Source of the DNA: Hydractinia symbiolongicarpus
Lineage: Eukaryota; Cnidaria; Hydrozoa; Anthoathecata; Hydractiniidae
Reading direction: 5' to 3'
Assembly: GCF_029227915.1 (NCBI RefSeq)
Contig: NC_079882.1
Location: 3,906,001 to 3,970,000 of the forward strand
Length of the DNA: 64,000 nt
Made by a program: the position numbers and the translations under genes. The notes under the pieces are model-generated. The model worked only from the letters and a program-made list of their open reading frames with translations, made no database searches and was not told where the DNA came from. How positions within the stretch are numbered: the stretch's first letter is position 1; every line of letters begins with the position of its first letter. Below, piece after piece: positions 24,301 to 37,200 of this stretch.

Positions 24301-27300
24301 TTTCAAACACAATAGTTCTTGGATATTGAAAATTCTCAATCTCCATTGCTATTCCAATGTTAATCTGTTCTCCCGGTGTCAAAGGATCATTCGACGACCT
24401 TTCAACCTCAAAAGCAGGAACTATAATAAATATATCAATAAAATTTACTTGTGCGTTTTGTCTTATTACCTTTGCGTGTCCTTAAAGGATATTGAGTTCT
24501 GTTTTGTTAATTTTTTAGTTATGTTTTTTAAGCTGCCTGCATTTTGGGAATATATGTCTTGTTTATAAAATGTAGAACTACACATTTAATAGACAATTAA
24601 AAAGAACGAACGAGCGATTTACCTTTCTCAGTAGGACCAAATTGACATATACTGTTAAAAGTAGTCCCATCACTGACAAAACCATTTTCAAAGCACCAAC
24701 ATGTCTTTAAAATTGGACCATAGATAGCTCCGTTTGTATCTGGGTGTGTACTTCTCCTATCAGCGCAAAGAACATGACACTCATATTCGGATGATTCTTC
24801 TGCCACCTGTGTGTTTGTAGTAACATCAAGGTCTCCCTTTTTGAATACGCAGCTTGCTAGAAGTGAAGATCAGTTTCAGTAAACAGTAAATAAACTGTGC
24901 TTAAATAAATTTGAGTACAGTTTTTTTCAGTCTACAGAAATCTATAGCGGGCGGACTCTTGTTTAATAATCGTAACTCCACTGAGGGTGAGGGGTGGGGA
25001 GGGGGCAGTTACTGCCACCAACACACTCTTTTGTAATACAAATATAGGAATAAGTTCTCCTTATAAGACTTTTTTTGTTCTGTCAACTTTTGCCTAAAAA
25101 AAATTGTTAGTGACAAAATGTAAAAGCAAAAAAAAAAAGATTCTCTATTTTTCGATTCGAATGCTTTTCGGTTGAAAACAACCACTTCAAGCGCCGCCTA
25201 ATTATTACTTATTTCGAACCTCTTTGTAAAGTTCTCAAAGAGTTGTGAGAAACCAGGAGTTTTTTACCAGATCGAGTTTGAGTTGACCCAGGGAATAAAA
25301 GATATGTACGATGAATTAAACATTTTGGCATGAGAATGATGAGAGTTGTTGTGGCTGCATTTTGTAAAAAAAACGGCTCATTTTGTACCAGGCATTTTTG
25401 AATGAATAAACTGGTAAAATGTTTTAGTGATTTTTTTGTTCTGAAATTCATTAAATGAACGTTCTGGGATTATTCTGATGATGTTTCGGGTTATAAAGTC
25501 CCAGTAAAATAAAATGATGTGGTATTTCTAACGTTTAAATTGACGATTCTAGTATCCTTGTGATAGTAATACAATACTTTAACTGTTTTGCTGGTGTTTG
25601 TCCTTACCAGACCGAACGGTTCTCGGACAATGTTTCCTAGTACTTCCTAGTAATGCTTCCGTTATTCAACATAGAACTCGACATGTTTTTACCCTCACTT
25701 TTAAAGGGCTTTAAAAGAATGTTGCCGCACAAGTCTGAACCCGCACATGCATTAACATCAGTGCGTCTTCTTCTATCATTATTTTAAAACAAACAGCCAA
25801 ACCAGTTTGCCTAATAATTAAAATTAAATTAAAACTTCGCAAATAATTAATTACGGAAGCCGATAGGTGCAAAAAATCTTTCCCGAAATAAGTGAAAATC
25901 TCTTTCAAAATGGTGAAAATTTTTTTCAGAATGGTGAAAATCTTTTTTCAAAATACATGACCCTAACCTCGTTTCCAGTGTATTTTATATCTTGTATGGA
26001 CCACAAGAACACAGCGAAAGGCCATATCCGCAAAGCTTGGTAACGAGGTACAAGACCTCATTTCTTTTAATCTCCAGAAAATACAACCGAATTGGTATTT
26101 GGTAGGTGAATTGATAAGAAATTAGCTATTTCAGCAAAATTACAGAGTTAGAGACTTACCCCTTTCTACCCAGTGTACACAGCCCCACCCAGGCAAACTA
26201 TTGTTGGAACAAGTTTTTACTTTTGCAGGACGCTAATCAATCAGAATACAGAGTTTCAAAATAAATCACCGCTTCGCTACCTATTGAAAAACAGACCTTA
26301 AGTTTAACGGAAAAACTTTTTTTCGCTCCTTTAAACTTCTTAGTAGTTATTACTGGAGAAAGTGTCAATAGGGATTCGAGATGGGCGAATATGCAATTAT
26401 TTAACTCTAAAAAAGAAGTAAAACAAAGAGAGTTAATCTTTATTTTACCGCATGTGATAACATGACGGTATACAAATGTTTGGCCGAGTGGAAGTTCTCA
26501 GGTGGCGACATTCCCAGAAAATCAATCAAGTAGTTGAAGTATGACCACAAAATTTTTCAGTCAACTGCAATCCACACTCAGAGCAAAACATGATGAATAT
26601 AGTATAAGGCTAAAGGACAATGTCCATGGACTATTCCCTGGACTGTCCATTTCATTCTCTTTACTTTACATTTCCCGCTAAAAAAAGGAAACTTGAGGGT
26701 ATCGCTATTATACTCAGCACCAGACCTTAACTCGTCCCAGTTCTATTTAGAGAAACAATTTTTTACATCTCTCGGGAAAGATTTTTACTATTTCTCGGCA
26801 AACATTTTCACCATTTTGAATAACATTTCTACTTTTTTGAATAACATGCAAACGTTTTCACTATTTCGAATATAATTTTCATCATTTCGAATAACATTTT
26901 TACTATTTCGAAGAACATTTTCACACAATTTCGAAAAAGATTTTTTGCACCCATCGGCATTCGTAATTAATTAATTAATTCTGCCGAATATAGCTTTAGT
27001 GAAACGTTTATAACAACAAAGATGGCGCATAAATTAAAAATAAACATCGATCTCCATAGCACCTCACTCCTAGAGCTCTTAGTTTTGATAGCATTTTGGT
27101 TTCTCCTTAAAATTTTAACACGAACTTTGTAAATCATACAGCTCTAAGAAGGTGTGCGAATTTTTTTGACTTTTAATATATTTCTTTTGACAGCAGATAG
27201 ATGCAGCATGATATGCCAATGAGATTTAGAACAAGGAAAAGGCTTTTGTGGGCAAAATATAAAAAAAAAAAACATTTGTCGCACAACCTTTTGATATGAC

Positions 27301-28177
27301 CAACCAAAACAGAAGTCAATGAAAAATCACAAGGTTGTAAAAAGTTGGAGCTCGTGAAAGCTACTTCTTTTCTTCTTTATTGCATATTTATAAGTAAGTA
27401 AATCTGCATTTATCATTTGCTCAGCAAAAAAAAACTCTTTATGTGCCTGAAGGCCCGTATAGATAACACTGGCCTAAAGGAGAACCAAGATTCAAATTTT
27501 GCTTTTCATGCTACACTGTCATAAATGGAGACATATTTTGTATTTGCTTACCATCTTCAACTGACAAACATTGGACAATTTTTTCAGGGGAACAAAATTC
27601 CTGTCACCTTTAAAGAAATGTAAACTTGGACCGTTATCTCGATCCTTGATTGGAAATTTTGCGTACAATGAAGGGATTTGGGGATATTTCATGTACGTTT
27701 ATTAGAAAGACGTGAGTACAATTTTTTTCAACAACAAAAATACTGCAACAGTACTTACGCAATGCAGACACTACAACACCTGATATAACATCCTAAAAGA
27801 GACGATATAATGATGAAACTTCCACATGATTGAATGTCGATGTTAAAAAAGTTTTAAAATGTTTTATTTTTAAGCTATTAATGCATCGTTTACGATGTTT
27901 AACACGCCGTTGAAAACTCCCGGGTGATATAATCTTTGCAGTTCTTTCATGTTTAATCTCTGACAAAGTGAAGCAAACCAGGTTTCTCATAAGTAAAGTA
28001 ATGACAAAATTGGTTTAAAAAGAAGATACTATTTCACTCTTTAGTACATGTATGAAATCTTAAAAATAATATTTGCCAGAATTCTTAGCTTTAACGTATA
28101 GTAGATAAAAAAACAAAAAAAACAAACAAACAGGGAACGAAACTTACAATTAAAAGGCAAACGAAAAAGACCTTCAT
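15375..28177 (-). CDS. Secreted or membrane ectodomain protein, 12 coding exons (gene B; family unrecognised)
   Basis: Exons, 5' to 3': 28148-28177, 27759-27792, 24623-24856, 24271-24420, 23301-23500, 22088-22272, 20570-20765, 17688-17910, 16929-17285, 16406-16502, 16250-16291, 15375-15610. They give 661 codons plus one base, with matching phase at every junction; no stop codon was reached. The first two exons encode a hydrophobic N-terminus beginning MKVFFVCLLI, a likely signal peptide. Exon 3 is cysteine-rich (SCVFKKGD, ECHVLC, CWCFENGF), resembling a PAN/apple-like fold. Exons 4-7 are the module repeated at 91-2958. Later exons carry YCPYDYCPGG and HQYIVVCNPTGD and look extracellular. The start is the ATG before the hydrophobic run. 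The acceptors of the last two exons are the least certain. No catalytic motif is visible, so I assign no function; adhesion or recognition is only a guess. Confidence 0.72.
19741..20085. repeat. Three tandem units of about 115 bp in gene B intron
   Basis: Each unit has CAGGCCAAAATT, TTTTCG(A/G)CAAATT, CACAGTTAA and AAGTATGCTGAA. Units are diverged by scattered substitutions. They lie between the exons at 17688-17910 and 20570-20765. Confidence 0.8.
21348..21369 (+). repeat. 22-nt poly-G run after a T/G-rich tract
   Basis: Uninterrupted G22 preceded by TTTTGTTTG repeats; could form G-quadruplexes. In gene B intron. Confidence 0.95.
25843..26985. repeat. Inverted repeat of about 100 bp with 0.8-kb spacer
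   Basis: Left arm 25843-25960 and right arm 26765-26985 contain GGTGCAAAAAATCTTTCCCGA and its reverse complement, next to runs of AAAATGGTGAAAAT and ATTTTCA(C/T)(C/T)ATTTCGAA repeated at 20-30 bp intervals. Both arms end in AATTAATTA tracts. Confidence 0.55.
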
Positions 28178-29784
28178 TTTTCCTTCTTTTTCTTCTTCGT
28201 GTGATGAAAAATAGTTAGAGAAGATTTTTAAGTACAGAAGTGAATTGTTATTAATTTTTAAGCAAAAGTATCTACATGTACATAATGGTCATTTCAACTA
28301 TGTTTCAAATGAATAGTAAATTTATTTTGATAAAATATATAGTGTGTACTCACGCATTGTTTCAATGAATTATGAGACGATAAAACGTTACTATGTTGAT
28401 TTCAAAACGTCTTGACTACCGATTTTCCAATGTCTTCTGTTAAAAAAGGATCAAAACATTTGTTTCTAAGACATCGGCTTACATACGTTTTTTTAAATCC
28501 ACCAGCGCTTTTACTTCTTCGGCCGTAGTAAATTTATTAGACGGACCTAACCACGCAAAATTTAAGGACATTTCGAATTATTTTGGGAAATCTTTACCCT
28601 TATTCCGGCTATTATGTAAAATATCGTTTGTTTACAGTCATTCTGTAAAATATCCTTTTATTTCTTTTTGTTGCGAAGTCAAACTTTTGGTAATTCTTAT
28701 GCTCTTCTTAAAAATACGTAAAATAATAGTCGTGTTTTGTATTGTAGGGGAGGAACTCATAGACAACATATTTGTGTACCATACCACAACTAACTCTTTT
28801 CAACATATGACCCTTCTATATATACAACACTCTATCATAGCTGCTTCTCTCCATCGTTGTTGTCGCGTTACAGCATCGTGTAGTTTTTAAAATATTCTAC
28901 AACCCTTAAAATTGAATCAATAAGGCGCAGAACGGGTGTAAAGAAAATGTTAGTTTAAACAATTCCACCTCATTCTTTAAATTCAAAAGTTAAGGTAAAG
29001 AGCTAATTTGCTTTACGCGATCTTTTTTTCTTTCCTGTCATGATGTGCATGCATATGAAACTTTAAAAACATTTGCAGCTCATCTATACGCTTTAATTAG
29101 TATTATTAAGTACGAGTTTTTCTTGACTGTCAGGGTGTGTATCACCACTATATGTCGCAATCGCCACTTATGTCACAAAATCGACAATATATGTCGCAAA
29201 TTGCCACTATATGTCCACATGATTATGAATGTTTTTCTATTCTTTGTTAACTCACATAAACTTGTATCCTATCATTGATGTAAATTTCTTTTCTCATGGG
29301 TCATTTTTACAGGATTTCTCTCCACAAAATCTACTTGTTTGACCGGCAGTTAAATTACGTTGCTTACAGTGCATTCTCAGACGTTTACTCTGAACTATGC
29401 TAAGAGTTTGCTAAAAACATATCAGGATGATTTTTTCTCAAAAGTTAGAATATTCATGTTGAAACAAAAAACACTATTCTTATAAAAAAAAAGTATAAAA
29501 TGCGAAAATAGATTTCATGATACATGTTTTTTATATGCAAGTGAAATTCGAAATCAGGCTGGGATATGCTTATGCTAACAACACAACAAGGCTTAGCGTA
29601 TGTTTACGTTATGCTTATTGTAGAAACGAAAACTTATGCGTTGCCTTAAAAACGCAGTCACAAAACTAAAGAAACGTATAATTACACAAAGCCAAGTTCA
29701 GTGATCGTGGGATTAATTAAACCTTAAAAACTGTCTAATTGAAATCCACATAAAAACACAAATATCGTAAGGATCTACCAAGTT

Positions 29785-29960
29785 TGTGCGTGTGGCCTTG
29801 TGGTTATGAAGTTCACTTCGCAATCACAAGGTCCGTGGTTCGGTCTACAGCGCAGGCATGTTTAGCAAGTGCTTTTACCACAGCTACAGGTCAACCCATG
29901 CCATGTGAGAGAAATTGGATAGATATTACCGGTGTATACTTAATGTATACATTCCGAGCA
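29785..29960 (+). mobile_element. tRNA-derived SINE
   Basis: Head with A-box-like TGGCCTTGTGGTTA and B-box-like GTGGTTCGGTCT about 45 nt apart, with a paired CACAAGGTCC region as in tRNA-derived SINEs. The 3' body is unrelated to tRNA. No CCA-ready acceptor stem, so it is not a tRNA gene. The 3' limit is approximate. Confidence 0.6.
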
Positions 29961-30204
29961 CAGGACAATACTTAGTAATCTTCATTGGATTTGGTGAATT
30001 ACATCCCATTTAAGCTGTAGAAGCTTAGATGCGAGGAAATTGCTTGCGAGATGCGAGGAAATTGCTTCATTAGACTTCTGCTCAAATCAATAATATTCTC
30101 ATTTGTAGGATTGGGATTGTATCTTTTGTAAAATGTAAACTTTTATTTGCAATACCTGCTAAAGGATTGAGTTCCCCACGCTGATAGGACAGAAAAAAGA
30201 CACA

Positions 30205-30210
30205 TTTATT
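30205..30210 (-). terminator. Candidate LARS1 poly(A) signal
   Basis: TTTATT on the plus strand reads AATAAA on the LARS1 strand, about 310 bp after its stop. Supports a gene end here rather than further exons. Confidence 0.35.
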
Positions 30211-30520
30211 CTTAATTTTGTTTCTCCATTCTAGCCACAAATTTAGAAAAGTATCCTACTTTAAATAAAATTTGTTGCATTTATATTTCTCACAAAAATA
30301 AGTAAGGTAAATTTTGATTTCAGTTTTTTTATCATCGTGCTTTAATGTTATTATTTATAGCTTATAAAAACTGGTGCATTACAGGACAGATAAAGGAGAA
30401 TCGCAAAAAATTGCAAAAAAACAACCCTACTTTTAACGCGATTCCAGCGAAACTGACTACCCGACACCAATTTTTTCGCGAGATTTATAAAAAACACCTT
30501 ATATATAATTATAAAGCTAT

Positions 30521-31217
30521 CTATGCAGAAAACACGGAGTACGGTTTCCCTGGTGCACACTCTTCTTGTATTTTCGCCTCTGCGTCCGATGATGATTTCA
30601 CTTCGATCTTTTCCAACTAAATATTAAAGATATTTTAAAAATCATTAGATAAAAACGTTTTACAGTAGCACTTTTATATTTTATAAGCAACTCGTCTATA
30701 AGCAACTTCAGTTCTGTACAATTGTGAGTATAAGCATTTTTTATTTTATTTTTAGAGACAATCCAATTAATGTTTTTTTACCCGGATCAGACGAAGAAGA
30801 CAGAGAGATTAAAGATAGAGATGAAGATAAAGATAAAGAAAGCGAAGAAAACATTTTTAATGTTCTTTTTAATTAACCCTTTGTTTCTTGGCTTCATAAC
30901 AGTGACTTCGTATTTTCCTTTTTCTTATAATAACACTGAAAATTTAATCAAAGAAAATTACGCAACCATTACACAACTTCAGATCTAGCTAGATATGAGC
31001 CGAAAAACAAGAATCCTAAAATGTGACCAAAATTCTAAGTTGCTTATAAAAAAAATCGTGTACTCGTAAAATCATCTGAGGTAAATAGCCAACAAGAACG
31101 GCTTATACTTACTTCTATCGTCTTCACTAAATATGCTAGATTGTCCATCAGAACACTAGCTTCGTCGAACGATACCCGTAAATCCATAGCGCCAGCGCCT
31201 TCTTTGCTCACACGTTC
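30521..31217 (-). CDS. LARS1: LARS1 last two coding exons, beyond the GPCR-bearing intron
   Basis: Exon 27 (31113-31217) encodes [20 protein letters not shown] and exon 28 (30521-30616) encodes LEKIEVK through EECAPGKPY, ending at TAG. Both match the region of animal LARS1 just after MPFVA-IK, the end of exon 26 at 40571. The reading phase is 0 at each junction. This shows that LARS1 transcription must cross 31218-40570. A weak GTGTTT donor just after the codons for PGKPYS could splice to a further C-terminal exon, but no such exon was found in 28.2-30.5 kb. Confidence 0.88.
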
Positions 31218-34200
31218 CTAAAAAGAAAAATGTATTAACACAACATGCACAGCGCATGCGCACGTACTTTTTGAAGTCAGTCCACAAAATTAACTGGACG
31301 TAAAAACCATTAAAACGATTGGACGGACGTTTTTAGGTTTCCGCTTTGAAATAAAACCTTTTAAGCTACCATCGTTATTGTCCCACATTAGGAGAGCGGG
31401 GAGGATGGTGGTTGTGATTAGGTTACGGTACTTTTACACCTCGAAGGATGCAGATTTATAAATTTTATTTTATTTTGGGAGTTTTGACACCCTTACTAAA
31501 AGAATTATTCGCGTCTATAGATTGTTCCAGTAAATTCCAACCCTATTCAGTGTTGCTAAGCGACGTCTAGAGCAATAATCATGGCCGTGTTTTTTTTGGA
31601 AAAAGGTAAAAAAACAATAGGCGCACCCTCCCTAGCATCAAGCACTCGAAAGGATTTGGAACAATATTCAGCTCCCTTTTAAAGACGTTGCAATGTTTTT
31701 ATAAATCGTATATTCGTTAGTTCACTTTACTGCTAACACAGCGATAGACTATGAATGATTGAGAAAAAAAAAATATATAAAAACATCTTTGTAATTATAA
31801 TTGGTTTTTATTTCTTTCACTTAATTAATTCAATTAACAATCTGATTAAAGTGGCTGTTCGTTCATACGTAAAACTGATATAACCAACGTCTATTTAATA
31901 ATTTATACGAGTTAACAAAAAAGTTAATTTGCTTTCTCTTTGCTAGCTATTGTTCTCCATTGGATATTTTTTCCCTTTTTTGTTAAACTATGGAGCGTAG
32001 TAATTCGGATATATATTCTAATCAGTTCACACGCCAAATAGATCACAGATATATGTCACGAGGGGCTGTTTGAAGAGAAATGTTTATTTTCTTTTACTCA
32101 CAGAGCAAGAAAAGTTAGATTCACAGAAACAAGTTATAGCTATTATGCACAATTCTTAGTAAGTTAGATAAAATATAGCTACGTTAAGAAATTATGACTA
32201 ATTTTAGAGAGGATTACCTGACCAATTAACATGAAACTACGCGTTGGTAAATAGCATTATTTTCTATTGAAATTCTAAATTAAACGCGATCAATTCCTTT
32301 GCTGTCAATACAATGCAATAAGCTTGACGCGAGAACGATATACATGTCATATGCCCAATTCAAACCGCACAAGTGATGTCTATTTCATTCTTTTGTCATT
32401 AATTTTGAATGGTACCAAACTGGACATTTTAAAAACGCATCACTTTTAGCACGTTCACTTAAAGTCACGAAATTGCAACGTACATCGAAGGGAATACATC
32501 AATCTATTATCAGGAGATAACAAGATTAGATACAACGTCAATAGACATAATCATAGTAAACATGACAATACTTTTGAAATCATTAGAAAAGTTATTGTTA
32601 ACCTGATCTATCGTTGTTTTGGTATCAACAGTCGAGTAAAACAGAAATAAATAGATTAACAAATCCAAAACACAGTAAAGGTTGTTGGTGGATTTTTGTT
32701 GAACCTACAAATGGATGTAAAAGTGTTTCTCATGTGTTTAGTCTACACCTTTATATCAGCTCAAAAAACCAACAAGAAGTGTCACGGTACAATAAAAATC
32801 GCCAGCTTTACAGGTGAAATTATGATAATCGGTATGTTCCCGATGAGAAACGAATACCAGTCTGAGATTAACAACAACGCTTTACTATGGTCGGAAGTAT
32901 TCAAGTACACCATCGAACAAAGCAATAAACAATTCAACGGCCGGAAGGTCTTCGGCTACATTTTTTACGATATGTGTGGTCAGGAGGAACTAGATGCAAC
33001 CACAGAGGCAACGTTAGACATGCTGTTGGGTACAGACTATTTTTACGCAATTCAAGATTCAGCTATGTATTGTCAATGTTTGAAACAAAACTTCCCTTTG
33101 GCTCACACTCTTGGTATTGTTGGACCTGCTATTTCGTCGAATTCCATTTATGTGAACAAACTCGTGTCATTTGAAAGCATCCCACAAATTAGTTATGCTT
33201 CAACAAGTGCTGAACTGACCAACACCACCACATACCCATACTTCTACAGAACAATACCCTCTGATACATTTCAAGCCATGTTTGTTAAAGATCTCTTGAC
33301 AAACTTTAATTGGACTTATATCTCTGTCATTGGCACAGATAACGCATATGGACGATCTGGTGTAAATTCACTAAAAAATGCTATCAAGGATAGTAATATA
33401 TGCATAGGTGTGGAAGCAATCATTAATGTCAACAAAAAACACAATAGTAGTAAGAACGTCATTAAAGAACTTTATCAAGAAACATTATCAAATGTCATTG
33501 TTTTCTGGGGTTCATTTGATTCTCTTCAAAGCGTTCTGATGGAAGCTAGCATTCAAAAATTGAAAAATAAAATTTGGATTGTAAGCGAAGCATCTGGAAG
33601 GAATGAATGGTTTACAACTAATGAAAATAAGGTTGAGGGCACGTTTTTAATCATTAATCCAATGGGAGGAAGAAATCTGGAATTTGAAGAGTACTTTTAT
33701 GGACTCAACCTTTTGGACGGTTATTACAATCCATGGCTTGAAACATTTTTTAATGTGCATGGTGTGAACACGACTCATAACACTAACGCCACATTGCGAC
33801 AATTCAGCAAACACTTCGATACTGCTCACGTTGGCTTCGTACAAAACGCTGTCCTCGCTTACACAAAGTCGTATTTGAATTTTGCCTTGGATAATATTCC
33901 ATGTGATTTTACTGAACTCGATTGCACTACAACACCAATAAGAAACCATTCAGACTTCAATGAGAAATACATTCAACGAATTCATTTTAAAGGGCTTCAT
34001 AATGACACAGTTCAGTTTAATCACGAAGGAGACATAACAGGTGCATGGTATGACTTATATATGCTGATCAAGAATAAGAATACACCACCTGTATTTACCC
34101 ATGTAGCGCATTGGTCGTCAGAAAAAGGATTCCATTTCTTGAATGACAGTCTGCTGGAGCAGGCATACCAGATCAACTCAACATGCTCCGATACTTGTCT

Positions 34201-37200
34201 GCCAGGCACATATGCTATCTACAATGCAGCCAAGACATGCTGTTGGCAGTGCGTTTCATGTGAAAACAACTTTTTTAAAAACAATATCAGTTTAGACGAA
34301 TGCCAAGCTTGCCCTGAACATTACGTCTCGAACCCAGACCATTCTTCCTGTATCGCACTAGAAGACATATATCTCCTCTTTGATAGCAATGCCGCATTTA
34401 TAATGTATATTATATCAGCATTCGGCATTATCATCACAACTTTCTTCATTGGTACGTTCTTCTACCACAGAAACACACCAATAGTACGTTCATCGAACAC
34501 AAAATTATCACTCGTACAAATGCTCTCACATTTTGTTTTGTTTTTAAGTCCACTGCTTTTCGTTCACAATGACACAAAGATAAAATGCATCACTCGAACT
34601 TACGTAACTGGATTTTCCTTTGTGCTAATTGTGACAATAACAATGGTGAAGACAATACATATTGTTCATATATTTAAACTGACTTATCGTTTAACAAAAT
34701 GGGAAGTGATCCAACAAAAAACCACCGAAGTGCTCATCATTCTCTTGTTGATGGCTGTTGAAATCAGTCTAGCTACCATCATGCTTACAATGAAACCAAT
34801 GACCATAGACATTACGAATGACATTTCTCAGTACAAGATGTTTCACGAATGCAATTCAAACGACCACTACATTGTTCAAGTTGGATATATCATTCTGCTT
34901 CAACTCATATGTGGTACACAAGCATTCAGAGGGAGGAAGCTGCCAGCGAAATACAACGAGGCGAAATATAATGCTTTCGCCATGTTCACTTCAACTCTTG
35001 TCATGATCATCGCTATTCCACTCAAAGCAAGCATAAGTGAACTTAACGATACTCAATTACTACTAGCTATCATAATTATGGTAGCCAACTTTTTAATCCT
35101 GGTTATTCAGTACGGTTACAAGATTGTGTTGATTTGGTTCTATCCAGAGGAAAATACACAAAAGGTATTTATGCAAGAAAGAATCGAGAGTTGTTTGTCT
35201 TACACAGATCGAAAGTTATCTAAAGCTAGCACGGCAAGTCTTTCAGTGATGAATCCTAACGCCAGATATAGTTTGACTCCTGTAATAGATAGCCGGGAAA
35301 CGAATTTACTGCCAAACGTGCTGCGGAATAAACACGCGGCTAGTAATAATAGTACAACCTCAAGCCGTTTATCGTTACCCATGAATTCCATTTACGAACA
35401 TGATAATGCTGGCTATGATAGTGATGAAAGCGATGTATCGTCACATAAAAACAAAAGAAAAGAAAAAAGAAATTCAAAAGTTTCAGATATTTTTTTCGAA
35501 AATGGATTTGCTATATGCGAATTATGAAAGTTCTTGGTTAATACACAATTTAATAGCTTGAATCCTACGATCCTTTTTAACCAGGTCTGTTTGACCTTTA
35601 ATTAAATGGGATTAGACACTAATAGATTTAGGCTTTTGTACCTGAAAAAATATAAGTCGATTTCAACTTTTTATTTTGTTGACATTTTTAATACAATAAT
35701 TTTTTCAGGACTTATAAAACTAATACTGATCTTAAAAATGACTGAATATATATAAAGCGACAGCCATTCGTTGGCTTTTCTATGTTTTCAAGTCCTCAAA
35801 AAACCTGATGAGAGATATCATACATTAAATTTTATTGGCGATATAAATCAAAAAAATAAATAAATAAATAAATTAAGACTTGCTTTTAGCGTATTTCACA
35901 TATTAAAGAATTATTTTTACAGATTAGCTGTATGTGAAAATTTTGTTGTAAATTAAACTTTTTTACTCAGCAATAAAATAAAATGTAACGTTGATTTTAA
36001 AATTCTTCGTTTTTTTTTCAGGATACGCGCAAAACTGCAATCATATTATTAGCGAACTTACTAATGGCTGTTGTGATTACGTAACTGTTGCACTCCTTCT
36101 GTCACTACTTTCTCTCTTACTGACTGTCAATAATCGTACATTGGTATAAATTAATAGTGCACGTAGTTTATCAAACTCTTCTTAGAAAAAGCTTTTTTTA
36201 AAGACACTATTTTTTGAAAGAATCTGTGAAAGTGCTTAATTCTCAGTACCATTTCAACCAAAATGTTCTTAAAAACTAGGTTCATATCTGTTTTGTTTTT
36301 ATATAAGATCTTGAAATTTATCTTGCAGAATTGTTTAAACTGTTTATTTACAGAAAATAATCTTCGTGGAATTCGTGAAAATGTAACACCAAAAACTTTG
36401 TTCTCGACCTCAGAAATCTTTACACTGTTCTCTCTTAACAAGGTCAAAGTTTGAGAAGCATTTTGTGGAAAAAATTTTTACAGTTGAGAAATCCTGTTCT
36501 TTCTGCGCAGCAACAATTTTTAAATAGAATTTAAGAAAGCAAATCTGTTTTGTGAACCTCGCAAGCAAAAATTTGTTTTGATTGAGCGTATCACTAGAAA
36601 TTTCATTTGCCCCCAAAAATACTACGACGGTAACTTTTTCAATACAAAATTTCAGAATTAGGATATCACCCTTGTTGTCAACCTCTTGTCGTTTTATAAT
36701 TTACTTGCGTTTGACATATTTCGGAATTTCAAATAACGTCCTTACATTTTAGCACTTCGATTCCAAGAACAAGGGGTTTAGAGTCCAACTTGTCAACCAT
36801 AATTCGAAAGTCAAATTACTATCTTAATTCTAAAATTCTCAATGTGCAAAATATGAATTTTAAACACCGCTAAAAAAACCTTGTCTCACTTGGAAAAAAT
36901 GAACAAAGTAAGACACTTCTACAACAGGTGAAGTATTTGCTAAAAGCACGTCCTTTTATGGACGCCCACAATACTTTCTCCTCAAAAAAGAGTAATCGCG
37001 TGTTCCAAATATATCGTACTCAAAAATTTAACTGAATGTTAAGAAAATATGAATTTTAGAAAAATTCCCTAACCTAAAGATAACACAGATTCTCTTTTAT
37101 CTAATTGTTTTCGTGTCAAACTTATAACTGATTTCATTCTATTTCTACTAAACTTGTTGTGCGAATTCTGGTCCGGCCGGAACCACACGACAAAGATTTT

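Larger units (their letters stand above)
28178..30520. other. Intergenic region between LARS1 and gene B
   Basis: Holds the SINE at 29785, a candidate LARS1 poly(A) signal and a short minus-strand frame (28479-28571) starting MSLNFAWLGPSNKF and followed by a GTATGT site. No other coding signal seen. Confidence 0.5.

Noticed and set aside
25711-25908. Minus-strand frame of 65 codons
   Set aside because: Overlaps the inverted-repeat arm at 25843-25960; explained by the repeat.
36151-36447. Minus-strand frame of 98 codons between the GPCRs
   Set aside because: Position fits 3' UTR or spacer; no recognisable motif and no splice partner.
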